DNA of 64,000 bases from Acuticoccus sp. I52.16.1 (GCF_022865125.1 NZ_CP094828.1:4891219-4955218), one strand, 5' to 3'. Counted from the first letter of the stretch, positions 8,853 to 17,558 are shown. A program made the numbers and translations. The notes: generated by a model not told the origin, from the sequence alone.

Positions 8853-9716
8853 ATGACGCTACGCTGCCTCGCCGTTTTCGCCGCTCTCGCATTCAGCGTC
8901 GCCGCCCCAGCACAAGCCCAGCAGAACGCGTACGGAGGTCACGACATCGTCGGACCCATGCAGCGCGACGAGATCGACTACGCGGAGACCCGCGGCTGGC
9001 TGGTGTTTACGGCGGGATCACGCAGCGGACACGCCTATTGCGTTGCCGAGATCAACCGGCGCGACGGATCGCCGGTCCGGCTGGGGTGGGACGGGCTTCA
9101 GTGGCAGCTCGCGGTTCCCGTCGCCTCGCGGCCGGACTGGCAGGGCACGCTGCGGATCGACGGCAACGGAAGCGGTCAGGGCTACGGCCGGGGCGGCGAC
9201 TACATCTCCGGTACATCCATGGACGGATGGACGATCGCCTGGCTCGGCCGAGCCGAGCTCGACGGTCTGCGCAAGGGCAACGAGGCCGTGTTGAGCGTGG
9301 AAAAGTTCGATTACGACTTCCCGCTCACCGGGGTGACCGCGGCGAGCCTCAAGGTGCAGGAATGCGTGGAGCGCGGCCGCGACGCCGGTACTGGCGACCG
9401 GGCTGCCCCCGCCCGCACGGCGGCGGCCCGGGCCGACGGTTGCCCCGCTCCCGGCAGCCTGAGATCCGCGCCGTCCTCCCAGCCGGCCACGCTCCACATC
9501 GCCAACAGCAGCTTCCGGCCGCTACGTATCTACTGGATCGACCACGAAGGCCAGCGTCAGCTGTACCAGGAGCTGGACCACGGACAGGACTACCGGCAGC
9601 CGACCTATATCGGCCATCCCTGGATCGCCGTCGACGACGCGGGAAACTGCGTAGGCCATGTGATGACCGCGCACAGCCCTGGCGACAGCATCCAGGAGAT
9701 TTTTGGCGACGACTGA
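8853..9716 (+). CDS. secreted protein with C-terminal VHL-beta-like domain
   Basis: The 287-residue protein has a clear signal peptide (cleavage about AQA-QQ, residue 23). Residues 24-170 match no family I know; they are rich in Trp, Gly and Asp. A low-complexity Ala/Arg/Pro linker follows. Residues about 210-275 resemble the beta domain of the von Hippel-Lindau protein: NSSFRPLRIYWIDHEGQRQL, then a Y-x-x-L step, then TYIGHPWIAVDDAG. In eukaryotes this fold recognises hydroxyproline. Bacterial VHL-beta proteins are known only from sequence, and their role is unclear. The gene stands alone between an IS5 relic and an integrase-like scrap. The VHL call rests on pattern, not on a profile search. 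Confidence 0.7.
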   Translation: MTLRCLAVFAALAFSVAAPAQAQQNAYGGHDIVGPMQRDEIDYAETRGWLVFTAGSRSGHAYCVAEINRRDGSPVRLGWDGLQWQLAVPVASRPDWQGTLRIDGNGSGQGYGRGGDYISGTSMDGWTIAWLGRAELDGLRKGNEAVLSVEKFDYDFPLTGVTAASLKVQECVERGRDAGTGDRAAPARTAAARADGCPAPGSLRSAPSSQPATLHIANSSFRPLRIYWIDHEGQRQLYQELDHGQDYRQPTYIGHPWIAVDDAGNCVGHVMTAHSPGDSIQEIFGDD

Positions 9717-9929
9717 GCAGAGCTGCCGTTCAGCCGGTCCCACTGCGCAGCCGATCGTCGATATAGAGGATGCCCAGCGGGCGGTTCCCCTCGACTATCG
9801 CAGCCCCACTCGGTCGGAGGCCACCCGGCACCACCAGCCGCCCGTCGCCGGCCTCGCGCGAACGACGGATCCCCGGTCGGGCTAGTGGAGGCGCCGCCGC
9901 CGCAGCCGGGCGACAACTACTATTATGCC
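9717..9929. other. non-coding stretch after the VHL-like gene
   Basis: About 210 bases. A minus-strand frame here could encode GRLVVPGGLRPSGAAIVEGN followed by a GILYIDDRL segment, but I recognise no family and see no start with a ribosome-binding site. It may be part of the same decayed mobile DNA as the integrase-like fragment that follows. Confidence 0.3.
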
Positions 9930-10120
9930 TCAATGATCCACCGGCTGAGCCCGCCGCAGACGCGTCACCTCCTCCACCCGGATGCCGCCTATGGCGATGA
10001 TGCCGAGGATGGACGTGATGACCGGGGCGACGTCGCTGCCGCCGAAGGAACGCCACACCTTCGCCAGCTCTTCGAGCGACAGGAACCTGTCCCGCGTGAC
10101 GGAGCGGCTCTCGCGAAATT
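9930..10120 (-). pseudogene. integrase-like fragment immediately downstream of tRNA-Lys
   Basis: Starting right after the tRNA CCA end and running in the same direction, the minus strand reads RDRFLSLEELAKVWRSFGGS and later GGIRVEEVTRLRRAQPVDH before a stop at 9930-9932. This resembles the start of the catalytic domain of tyrosine integrases (R-x-R-x-L-S-x-E-E-L, then the G-x-R-x-x-E-V box holding the first catalytic Arg). No start codon and none of the later catalytic residues are present. An integrase hugging the 3' end of a tRNA gene is the usual scar of an integrated island. Confidence 0.45.
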
Positions 10121-10196
10121 TGGTACGCCCGCCGGGACTCGAACCCGGGACCTGCCGATTAAAAGTCGGATGCTCTACCAGCTGAGCTACAGGCGC
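10121..10196 (-). tRNA. tRNA-Lys (anticodon TTT), CCA encoded
   Basis: This 76-base gene folds into a full cloverleaf: a 7-bp acceptor stem with one terminal G-T pair, D arm GCTC-AGCTGGTAGA-GC, anticodon loop CTTTTAA with anticodon TTT, and T arm CCGGG-TTCGAGT-CCCGG. The terminal ACCA is encoded. Its 3' end borders the integrase-like fragment, so it is a likely integration site. Confidence 0.95.
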
Positions 10197-10384
10197 GCTT
10201 GGCCCCGGTTACTGCGTTCAGCCGAGCGGTGCAAGTCGCGGCCGAGGTGCTCCCGGAAAATTGGACCGGTTCCCTGTGTCGTGAACTCATGGTCCGGGAT
10301 TCCCAAATGATCGCGCCCATGATTCAAACTCCTGTCAGTCAGGAGTTGCGAGTTGCGGTGACGTCCCGGGAGGTGGTGTAGCTG
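10197..10384. other. stretch between tRNA-Lys and IS256 scrap
   Basis: About 190 bases lying upstream of the minus-strand tRNA, so they should hold its promoter. A short imperfect repeat around 10328-10350 (CCTGTCAGTCAGGAG) is a small hairpin. I see no gene. Confidence 0.35.
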
Positions 10385-10503
10385 CTGGTCGCCGGCCAGA
10401 TGTGCCCGAAGCTGCCGAAGCTCGCCACCCTCATGGATACCGCAGAGGAGGACGTTCTGGCCTACATGACCTTGCCAGCCCAGCATCGCGCCAAGCTTCA
10501 CAG
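10385..10503 (+). pseudogene. internal fragment of an IS256-family transposase
   Basis: The frame reads VAGQMCPKLPKLATLMDTAE and then EDVLAYMTLPAQHRAKLHS. This matches the conserved region of IS256-type transposases just before the STNPLERLNxEIKRRT motif. That motif is absent: the frame leaves the family after LHS. Neither end of the element is recognisable. The scrap is only about 40 codons long and marks old insertion activity next to tRNA-Lys. Confidence 0.7.
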
Positions 10504-10591
10504 TTGCGAGGGGCGCGGGCGTGCGGCGGCACGCGCGCCCCGTTTTCACGGTTCTCGCCGAAGAACAGGGGCGAGCACCAACCGGAGGCCG

Positions 10592-11437
10592 TCACAGCGT
10601 GGCGCGTACGCCCGTGCGGCCGGCGAGGTCCTGGACGTACTGCCAGGCGACGCGGCCGGAGCGGCTGCCGCGGGTGGTGGACCACTCCAGCGCGTCGCGG
10701 CGCAGCTCTTCGGCGTCGACCGGGATCGCGAACGCGGCGACGTAGCCGTTCACCATCGCGAGGTAGTCGTCCTGGGTGCACTTGTGGAAGCCCAGCCAGA
10801 GGCCGAACCGGTCCGACAGGGAGACCTTTTCCTCGACCGCATCGCCCGGATTGATCGCCGTGCCGCGCTCGTTCTCGACCATCTCGCGCGACAGGATGTG
10901 CCGGCGATTGGACGTCGCGTAGAAGAGAACGTTCTCCGGGCGGCCCTCGATGCCGCCGTCGAGCACAGCCTTCAGCGACTTGTACGAGGTCTCGCCGGCG
11001 TCGAAGGAGAGGTCGTCGCACAAAATGATGAAGCGGTGGGGGGCAGGGCGCAGCGCACTCATCAGGGTGGGAAGGGCGGAGATGTCCTCGCGGTGGATCT
11101 CGACGAGCTTCAGTCCCTCGATCTCGGCATGGATCGCCTTCACCAACGAGGATTTTCCCATCCCGCGGGCGCCCCAAAGCAGGGCATTGTTGGCCAGCAG
11201 GCCGTCGGCGAAGCGGCGCGTATTGTCGAGCAGGCGGTCGCGGTTTGCGTCGATCCCCTTAAGGTTGGAGAGGCCGACGCGGCTGACCTTCGCAACCGGC
11301 ATGAGGCGACCGGTTTCGGCCTGCCAGAGGAAGGCGTCGGCGGCCTCGAAGTCCGGGGTCGGAGTGGCCGGAGGGGCCATGCGCTCGAGGGTCGCGATCA
11401 GCCGGTCAAGGCGGTCGATAAGGGCGTCGTTCGTCAT
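10592..11437 (-). CDS. DUF815 family AAA+-like ATP-binding protein
   Basis: This 281-residue protein has a P-loop in LLWGARGMGKSSLVKAIHAE (about residue 90) and a Walker-B-like FIILCDDLSFD, followed by LFYATSNRRHILSREM, all typical of the DUF815 family. That family is widespread in proteobacteria; its cellular role is not established. The start chosen is the ATG at 11435-11437 (MTNDALIDRLDRLIATLERM); the frame is open further upstream, but that part is arginine-rich shadow sequence. The gene stands alone, upstream of folP on the same strand with about 170 bp between them. Confidence 0.88.
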   Translation of the reverse strand: MTNDALIDRLDRLIATLERMAPPATPTPDFEAADAFLWQAETGRLMPVAKVSRVGLSNLKGIDANRDRLLDNTRRFADGLLANNALLWGARGMGKSSLVKAIHAEIEGLKLVEIHREDISALPTLMSALRPAPHRFIILCDDLSFDAGETSYKSLKAVLDGGIEGRPENVLFYATSNRRHILSREMVENERGTAINPGDAVEEKVSLSDRFGLWLGFHKCTQDDYLAMVNGYVAAFAIPVDAEELRRDALEWSTTRGSRSGRVAWQYVQDLAGRTGVRATL

Positions 11438-11605
11438 CGTCGCAGTTCGGTCTCGGCGGTGGGGAGGAAGCGTACCGGGCGGCACCCTCCACGTCCTGCG
11501 CCCGCAGCGCGAGCCGGTCAAGCCGATGCCGCCGCAGATCGCCGTGCCGCGCGCGCCGGGGCGGCGCACCGCGCACCCGCAGCCTGCGCGGGTCAGCCGG
11601 CACGG

Positions 11606-12400
11606 TCAGCCGGCGTCAGCCCGCAGCCGCGCCCGGAGCGCGGCGTGCCGGGCGACGTTGTGGACCCGGATATAGTCCGCGCCCTGCAGCATCAGCACGC
11701 CGGAGAGGGCGAGGGTGACGTCGTCGCGCTCGCACGCCGGCACGTCCGTCACCGTCGCCATGAAGGACTTGCGCGAGTGGCCGACCAGCAGCGGGCGGCC
11801 GAGGGCGTGTAGCAGCGGCAGGCGCGCCAGAACATCGAAGGCGTGCCGCGGCGTGGTGCCGAAGCCGATGCCGGGATCGAGGATCACCCGCGCGGGGTCG
11901 ACGCCAGCGGCGGCCAGCCGGTCGAGCCGCGCGGCGAACCAGGCATCGACGTGTGCGATCATGTCGGTCCCGGCCGGCAGCGTCTCTCCGCTCACCACCG
12001 GCACCGACAGCGCATGCATGATGACGAGCGCGACGTCCGAGCCGGCGACCACGGCGGCCATCTCCGGACCGCCGCCGCACACGTCGTTGATCCAGTCGAC
12101 CCCGGCGCCGATCGCCCGCTCGGCGGTCGCGGGATTGCGCGTGTCGACGCTGACCTTGGCGCCGCGGGCGTGGGCGAGGCGGACGATCTCCGGCAGGCAG
12201 GGGGCGAGCCGGTCCCACTCCTCCTCCGGCGTCACCGCGGAGCCGCCCGGCCGCGTCGACTCGGCGCCGACGTCGATCACGTCGGCCCCGTCCTCGAGTT
12301 GGTCCGCCGCCTCGGTGATCGCCGCGTCCGGTGCCAGGCTGGGCTGGGCGTTGGCGAACGAATCGGGGGTGACGTTGACGATGCCGACGATCCGGGTCAC
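11606..12400 (-). CDS. folP: dihydropteroate synthase
   Basis: The enzyme condenses p-aminobenzoate with dihydropterin pyrophosphate in folate synthesis and is the sulfonamide target. Visible motifs are GIVNVTPDSFAN (pterin/Mg loop), DVGAESTRPGG (pAba loop), DTRNP, INDVCGG, DPGIGFG and GHSRKSF. At 264 residues it is of usual length. The start is the GTG at 12398-12400 directly before TRIVGIVNVTPDS. It overlaps the end of folK by four bases (GTGA), so the two are translationally coupled. Confidence 0.95.
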   Translation of the reverse strand: MTRIVGIVNVTPDSFANAQPSLAPDAAITEAADQLEDGADVIDVGAESTRPGGSAVTPEEEWDRLAPCLPEIVRLAHARGAKVSVDTRNPATAERAIGAGVDWINDVCGGGPEMAAVVAGSDVALVIMHALSVPVVSGETLPAGTDMIAHVDAWFAARLDRLAAAGVDPARVILDPGIGFGTTPRHAFDVLARLPLLHALGRPLLVGHSRKSFMATVTDVPACERDDVTLALSGVLMLQGADYIRVHNVARHAALRARLRADAG

Positions 12401-12876
12401 GCGCCGGCCTCGAGGTCGGCGAGCATGTCGGCGACGGTGCGTCCGCTCGCCGGGTGGCGCCATTGCGGATCGATCTCGGCCCAGGGACGCAGCACGAAGA
12501 GCCGGCCGGCGATTTCGGGATGCGGGATGGTCAACCGCTCGCTCTCCAGCACGGTGTCGCCCCAGGCGAGGATGTCGATGTCGATCAGGCGGGGGGACCA
12601 GCGCGGGCCGGGGCGGCGGCCGAGCGCGTGCTCGATCTCCTTGGTGGCGGTGAGCAGCGCGTCCGGCGCCAGCGCGGTGTCGATCTGCACGACGGCGTTC
12701 AGGTACGAAATGTCCCACTCCTTCGGCGCGCCGGGCGGCAACAGCGCGGGCGTGACGTGGCGCGACGAGGCGGCGATGAGGGTCGCGGGGAGGTCCGTCA
12801 GCGCGGCCTCCGCCTGGTCGAGCATCGCCGCGCGCTCGCCCAGATTGCTACCGAGCGCGAGGGTGGCCACGGGCAC
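12397..12876 (-). CDS. folK: 2-amino-4-hydroxy-6-hydroxymethyldihydropteridine pyrophosphokinase
   Basis: FolK transfers pyrophosphate from ATP to hydroxymethyl-dihydropterin, the step before FolP. The protein shows LALGSNLGERAAML near the start, then RWSPRLIDIDILAWGD and LTIPHPEIAGRLFVLRPWAE. The GTG at 12874-12876 gives 159 residues, the normal length, with GGAG eight bases upstream. An ATG at 12912 is a possible alternative and would add 12 residues. The folK-folP order is a two-gene operon; folB is not present here. Confidence 0.93.
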   Translation of the reverse strand: MPVATLALGSNLGERAAMLDQAEAALTDLPATLIAASSRHVTPALLPPGAPKEWDISYLNAVVQIDTALAPDALLTATKEIEHALGRRPGPRWSPRLIDIDILAWGDTVLESERLTIPHPEIAGRLFVLRPWAEIDPQWRHPASGRTVADMLADLEAGA

Positions 12877-13201
12877 CGATGGTCTCCAGTTCTTGTTCGA
12901 CGGGCCCCACATAGCCCGACAGCCGCCGGGGTCAATCGGCAGGGAGGGTCGCGCCGGCGCTTCATCCACCGCCGCATCGACCCACCGAGCGCCCCGCAGG
13001 ACGATACGCAGGCGCGGCCCATCGGGATGACGGATCGCTCCGCCCGGCAGCTCCGATGGCGGCCCGAAGCGCTCGCATGACGGCACAACTGGAGCAGCTT
13101 GCCGCGCCCGCGTTGCAATCCAATGTCGGAACGTCTAACTCCGGCGGAACCCCGAGCCGGGCGTTCATCCCGCGCGCGGCCATCCGTTCATAAGGTAGGT
13201 C
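12877..13201. other. divergent intergenic region between folK and yajC
   Basis: About 325 bases separate the minus-strand fol operon from the plus-strand secretion operon, so promoters for both should lie here. I see no convincing small gene or structured RNA. The bases just before yajC include AAGGTAGGTC, a usable ribosome-binding site. Confidence 0.4.
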
Positions 13202-13543
13202 ATGTTCATCACAGAAGCCTTTGCGCAGGCTCCCGGCGGCGCTGGTGGTGGCGCTGGTTTCATCGTTCAGCTCGCCCCGTTCCTGCTGATCTTCGTCATC
13301 ATGTGGTTCCTCATCATCCGGCCGCAGCGGCAGCGGATGAAGCAGCACCAGGCGATGGTCGCCGCACTGAAGCGCAACGACACGGTCGTCACCGCCGGCG
13401 GTCTGATCGGCAAGGTCACGAAGGTGGTCGACGACGGCGAGCTCGAGATTAAGTTCGGCGACAATGAGCCGGTGCGCGTCGTGCGCTCGACCATCACCGA
13501 AGTCCGCGCCAAGCCCGAGCCTGCGGCGGCGGCCAACGACTGA
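13202..13543 (+). CDS. yajC: preprotein translocase subunit YajC
   Basis: YajC is the small single-span inner-membrane partner of SecDF in the Sec holotranslocon. The 113-residue protein has one membrane helix (about residues 20-40, FIVQLAPFLLIFVIMWFLII) followed by the hallmark RPQRQRMKQHQAM and VTAGGLIGKVTKV. It starts with a good AGGT-type ribosome-binding site. Its TGA overlaps the ATG of secD by one base (TGATG), showing it is part of the operon. Confidence 0.96.
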   Translation: MFITEAFAQAPGGAGGGAGFIVQLAPFLLIFVIMWFLIIRPQRQRMKQHQAMVAALKRNDTVVTAGGLIGKVTKVVDDGELEIKFGDNEPVRVVRSTITEVRAKPEPAAAAND

Positions 13544-15171
13544 TGCTTCACTTCCCACGCTGGCAGTCGGTTCTCATCGTACTCGCCGTCATTCTGGGCG
13601 TGGCGGCGGTGATCCCCAACCTCGTCCCCCGTTCGTGGGTGGCGGCGCTGCCGTCGTGGCTGCCTAAAGAGCGCATCGTCCTGGGCCTCGACCTGCAGGG
13701 CGGTGCCTATCTGCTCTACCAGGTCGACCAGGAAGACTACATCCAGTCGCGCCTGCGCACCGTCACCAACGATGTCCGCGAGACGCTGCTCCAGGCCCCG
13801 CGCATCGGCTATACCGGTCTCGGCGTCGTCGACAACGGCGTCGAGGTCCGCATCCGCGACAACACCCGGATCGACGAGGCGGCGCAGCGGCTCAGCCAGT
13901 TGCGCAACCCGCTGGGCCAGGGCGTGTTTTCTCAAGGCGGCGTCAACGAGTTCGCCTTCACCCAGGGCGACAACGGCTTGATGCGCCTGTCCTTCACGGA
14001 GGAGGGGCTCGCCCAGCGCATCCGCTCGATCGTCGACCAGTCGATCGAGGTGGTCCGCCGCCGCGTCGACGAGTTGGGCACGACCGAGCCCAACATCCAG
14101 CGCCAGGGCGAGGATCGCATCCTGGTCGAGGCGCCGGGCGGTGATCCGGAGCAGCTCAAGAGCCTCGTCGGCACCACCGCACAACTCACCTTCCATCTGG
14201 TCGACACCTCGGTCAATCCGAACTCGATCCTGGAGCGGGGCCGCGCCCCGGCCGGCAAGATGCTCCTGATGACGTCGGAAGAGAACGAGTACGAGCCGGG
14301 CGTGCCCTACGTCGTCGACGAGGCGCCGCTGATCACCGGCGAGGACCTCACCGACGCGCAGCCCGCGTTCGAGCAGCAGACCAACGAGCCGGTCGTCACC
14401 TTCCAGATGACCACCAGCGGCGCGCGGCGCTTCTGCGACGTGACCACGCGCGAGGCCGCCGCCCGGACCCCGTTCGCCATCGTGCTGGACGACGAGGTGG
14501 TCTCGGCCCCCTCGATCCGCGAGCCGATCTGCGGCGGCGCGGGTCAGATCTCGGGATCGTTCTCGGTCCAGAGCGCCAACGACCTCGCCATCCTGCTGCG
14601 CGCGGGCGCGCTGCCGGCCGCGCTGACGCTGGTCGAGGAACGCACCGTCGGCCCCGGCCTCGGCGCCGATTCGATCGCCGCCGGCGAGACCGCGGCCATC
14701 GTCGCGGCGGTGCTCGTCGCCGGCTCGATGGTCCTCGTCTACGGGCTCTTCGGCGTCATCGCCAACATCGCCCTGGTGGTGAACATCGTCCTCATCATGG
14801 GGCTGCTGTCGCTGCTCGGCGCGACGCTGACGCTTCCCGGCATCGCCGGCATCGTCCTGACGATGGGCATGGCGGTGGACGCCAACGTGCTGATCTACGA
14901 GCGTATCCGCGAGGAGGGCAGGGCCGGGCGCAGTCCCATCCTGGCGATCGACGCGGGCTTCAGCCGCGCCTTCGCCACCATTCTCGACGCCAACGTCACG
15001 ACGCTGATCGCGGCGGTGATCCTGTTCCAGCTCGGGTCCGGCCCGGTGCGCGGCTTCGCCGTCACGCTGGCGATCGGTGTGCTGACGACGATCTTCACGG
15101 CGTTCCTGTTCACCCGGCTCATGGTGGCGATGTGGGTTCGCCGCCGTCGCCCGACCGAAGTGCCGGTGTAA
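13543..15171 (+). CDS. secD: protein translocase subunit SecD
   Basis: SecD with SecF uses the proton gradient to help pull secreted proteins across the inner membrane. The 542-residue protein has a first membrane helix, the conserved ERIVLGLDLQGGAYLLYQVD motif, a large periplasmic P1 region and five C-terminal helices. The last part contains GIVLTMGMAVDANVLIYERI, with the essential Asp of the proton path. The C-terminal RRRRPTEV patch is cytoplasmic. secF follows three bases after the stop. Confidence 0.97.
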   Translation: MLHFPRWQSVLIVLAVILGVAAVIPNLVPRSWVAALPSWLPKERIVLGLDLQGGAYLLYQVDQEDYIQSRLRTVTNDVRETLLQAPRIGYTGLGVVDNGVEVRIRDNTRIDEAAQRLSQLRNPLGQGVFSQGGVNEFAFTQGDNGLMRLSFTEEGLAQRIRSIVDQSIEVVRRRVDELGTTEPNIQRQGEDRILVEAPGGDPEQLKSLVGTTAQLTFHLVDTSVNPNSILERGRAPAGKMLLMTSEENEYEPGVPYVVDEAPLITGEDLTDAQPAFEQQTNEPVVTFQMTTSGARRFCDVTTREAAARTPFAIVLDDEVVSAPSIREPICGGAGQISGSFSVQSANDLAILLRAGALPAALTLVEERTVGPGLGADSIAAGETAAIVAAVLVAGSMVLVYGLFGVIANIALVVNIVLIMGLLSLLGATLTLPGIAGIVLTMGMAVDANVLIYERIREEGRAGRSPILAIDAGFSRAFATILDANVTTLIAAVILFQLGSGPVRGFAVTLAIGVLTTIFTAFLFTRLMVAMWVRRRRPTEVPV

Positions 15172-15174
15172 GTC

Positions 15175-16137
15175 ATGAAGCGTCTCAACCTTCCCAGCGA
15201 TACCAAGATCCCGTTCATGCGCTACCGCGTGCCGGCGCTGATCGGCTCGGTGATCGCGTGCATCCTGTCGCTGGCGCTGTTCGCGCTGGTCGGCATGAAC
15301 TACGGCATCGACTTCCAGGGCGGCACCATGGTGGAGCTGCGGTTCGAGGAGCCGCGGCCCATCGCCGACATCCGCCAGGAGGTCGGCAACCTGGGCCTCG
15401 GCGACGTGCAGATCGTCGAGTTCGGCGAGCCGACGGACGTGCTGATCCGCGTCGAGGAGCAGCCGGGCGGCGAAGAGGCGCAGCAGCTCGCGGTGATCCA
15501 GCTGCGCGAGCTCTACGCCAACGACGCCGAGTTCCGGCGGGTCGAGGTCGTCGGACCGCGCGTCTCCGGCGAGCTGGCCCAGGCGGGCCTCATCGCGGTC
15601 GTGACCGCGCTCCTGGCGATCATGATCTACATCTGGCTGCGGTTCGAGTGGCACTTCGCCATCGGCGCGGTGCTGTGTACCCTGCACGACGTGGTACTGA
15701 CGATCGGCCTCTATTCGGCGACCCAGCTCGACTTCAACCTCACCTCGATCGCGGCGGTGCTGACCATCGTCGGCTATTCGCTGAACGACACCGTCGTCGT
15801 CTACGACCGGGTGCGCGAGAACCTGCGACGCTACAAGCGATTGCCGATGTCGGAGCTGATCGACCTGTCGGTCAACCAGATGCTGTCTCGCACGTTGATG
15901 ACCTCGATCACCACATTGCTGGCGTTGGCGGCGTTGTTCGTCTTCGGCGGCGAGGTCATCCGCTCGTTCACGTTCGCGATGATCTGGGGCATCGTGGTCG
16001 GCACCTACTCGTCGATCTTCATCGCCGCGCCGCTGCTGATCACGCTGAACCTGCGTCCCGGCCGCGCGCCGGGCGGCGGAACGGGCGACGGCGACGACGA
16101 GGCCGCGGCCGGGGACGCGGAGCCGTCCGCAGCCTGA
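15175..16137 (+). CDS. secF: protein translocase subunit SecF
   Basis: SecF forms the complex with SecD and YajC. The 320-residue protein has the family motif NYGIDFQGGTMVELRFEE after the first helix and VGYSLNDTVVVYDRVRENLR in the fourth. It has six predicted membrane helices and an acidic, glycine-rich cytoplasmic tail. It starts three bases after secD, and its TGA shares one base with the ATG of the next gene. Confidence 0.97.
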   Translation: MKRLNLPSDTKIPFMRYRVPALIGSVIACILSLALFALVGMNYGIDFQGGTMVELRFEEPRPIADIRQEVGNLGLGDVQIVEFGEPTDVLIRVEEQPGGEEAQQLAVIQLRELYANDAEFRRVEVVGPRVSGELAQAGLIAVVTALLAIMIYIWLRFEWHFAIGAVLCTLHDVVLTIGLYSATQLDFNLTSIAAVLTIVGYSLNDTVVVYDRVRENLRRYKRLPMSELIDLSVNQMLSRTLMTSITTLLALAALFVFGGEVIRSFTFAMIWGIVVGTYSSIFIAAPLLITLNLRPGRAPGGGTGDGDDEAAAGDAEPSAA

Positions 16138-16523
16138 TGGCCGGCCTCGTCATCCGTGACGCGCACTTTCCGGGGCGGGCGCCGATCGATGCCTACGGCA
16201 ACGGCGGCTTCCGCTTCGCGCAGATGAGCCACCGCGGCTCGCTGATGTGCGTGCCGTCCGGCATCTACGGGTGGGAGCCGCAGGAATCGGGCGAGATCAC
16301 GTTCGATTCGCTCGCCCGCGTCTTGGACGAGCGCAACGAGATCGACGTGCTGCTCTTGGGTGTCGGCACCGTGCCGTTCCCGCTGCAAGCGCAGGTGGCG
16401 GCGGCGCTCCGCTCGGGCGGCGTGCGGTTCGACACGATGACCACCGGCGCCGCGGTCCGCACCTTCAACGTGATGGTGTCCGAGGAACGGCGGGTGGCGG
16501 CCGCGCTGATCGCCGTATCCTGA
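16137..16523 (+). CDS. Mth938-like (DUF498) domain protein
   Basis: This 128-residue protein of the Mth938/NDUFAF3-like family shows FRFAQMSHRGSLMCVPSGIY, EIDVLLLGVGT and GVRFDTMTTGAAVRTFNVM. In mitochondria the relative NDUFAF3 aids complex I assembly; the bacterial role is not established. Placement directly after secF, overlapping by one base, and before a squalene/phytoene-synthase-like gene is a conserved alphaproteobacterial arrangement. That next protein resembles NDUFAF6, so the pair may act together; this is an inference. Confidence 0.9.
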   Translation: MAGLVIRDAHFPGRAPIDAYGNGGFRFAQMSHRGSLMCVPSGIYGWEPQESGEITFDSLARVLDERNEIDVLLLGVGTVPFPLQAQVAAALRSGGVRFDTMTTGAAVRTFNVMVSEERRVAAALIAVS

Positions 16524-17374
16524 TGAGCATCGAAGACGCGGTCCGCCAAGGCGACCGCACCGCCTGGCTGGCCGCGCTGTTCGCGCCGGAGCCGGCCCGG
16601 CCCGCACTTCACGCGCTGGCCGCCTACCGGGTCGAGCTGGGCCGCATCGTCGAGACCGTCCGCGATCCGATGGCCGCCGAGATCCGCCTGCAATGGTGGC
16701 GCGACGCCATCCGTGACGAAGGCTTCGGCGCCGGCCGCTCGGTCCCGCTGGTCGACGCCCTGCGCGAGGGCGCCAGGCGCTACGAGTGGCCGCTGGACAC
16801 GCTCTGCGCCGTCAGCGAAGCCTTCATCCACGATCTCTACGCCGACCCGCTGCCCGACTGGGACGCCTTCGACGGGTACGCCGGCGAGGCCTGCGCCGCC
16901 CCCGTCCAGCTCGCCGCGATGACGCTGTGCGTCGAAGCGCTCGGCAAGCCCGCCGGCCTCGCCGCCGCCCGCACCGCGGCGACCGCTGCGGGCTACGCCG
17001 GCGTCGCCCTCGCCGCGGCGGATGTCGCGCTCACGGTGCCCCGCCGTTTCGCACGCGGGTCCAGTCTCATCCCCGTGGCGGCCTGGCGTGCGGCGACCGG
17101 CGAGGACCAGGCCGCCTCGATGGCCGCCGGGCGCCTGCCCGAGGGGGCGGACCGCGCCGCCCGCGCCGTCGCCGCCCACGGCCGCGCCGCCGACGAGGCG
17201 ATGCGCCGCCACCTCGCCGCGGTCGCACCGCAGGCGCGCGCCGCCTTCCTCCCTGCCATGACCGCTCGCCGCGCCCTCGCCACCCGCGCACCCCTGTCGG
17301 AGCGCCGCCCCGCCTCCTGGCGCACGCAGCTGGACCTCTGGTGGGCCGCCAAACGCCTCGACCGGCTGGACTGA
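16523..17374 (+). CDS. squalene/phytoene synthase family protein (NDUFAF6-like)
   Basis: The 283-residue protein belongs to the trans-isoprenyl diphosphate synthase fold: [31 protein letters not shown] and [18 protein letters not shown] are family features. The aspartate-rich DxxxD pockets of true phytoene synthases are weak here, which fits the NDUFAF6-like branch linked to respiratory assembly rather than carotenoid synthesis. The ATG overlaps the previous stop by one base (TGATG). The C-terminal half is very Ala/Arg-rich. Confidence 0.85.
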   Translation: MSIEDAVRQGDRTAWLAALFAPEPARPALHALAAYRVELGRIVETVRDPMAAEIRLQWWRDAIRDEGFGAGRSVPLVDALREGARRYEWPLDTLCAVSEAFIHDLYADPLPDWDAFDGYAGEACAAPVQLAAMTLCVEALGKPAGLAAARTAATAAGYAGVALAAADVALTVPRRFARGSSLIPVAAWRAATGEDQAASMAAGRLPEGADRAARAVAAHGRAADEAMRRHLAAVAPQARAAFLPAMTARRALATRAPLSERRPASWRTQLDLWWAAKRLDRLD

Positions 17375-17558
17375 CGACCCGACGCTGTCCCGCCGCCGGC
17401 CGTCGAAACACCGGTGGGCGCAGGAGGCGTCCGCGGTATCCGGCGGGCGACCGGGCGCGCGAGCGCGAGCCGCCGCGCGTAGTGTTTCGGCGGGGATTGC
17501 GGGGCGGAAATGCGCTTCCGGACGTGGTGGACGGGCGCGAATTGTGCCATCAGACGCC

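Noticed and set aside
13267-15687. An 806-codon minus-strand frame opposite yajC-secD-secF
   Set aside because: It has low-complexity Arg/Asp/Ala composition and no family motif; secD and yajC are certain on the other strand.
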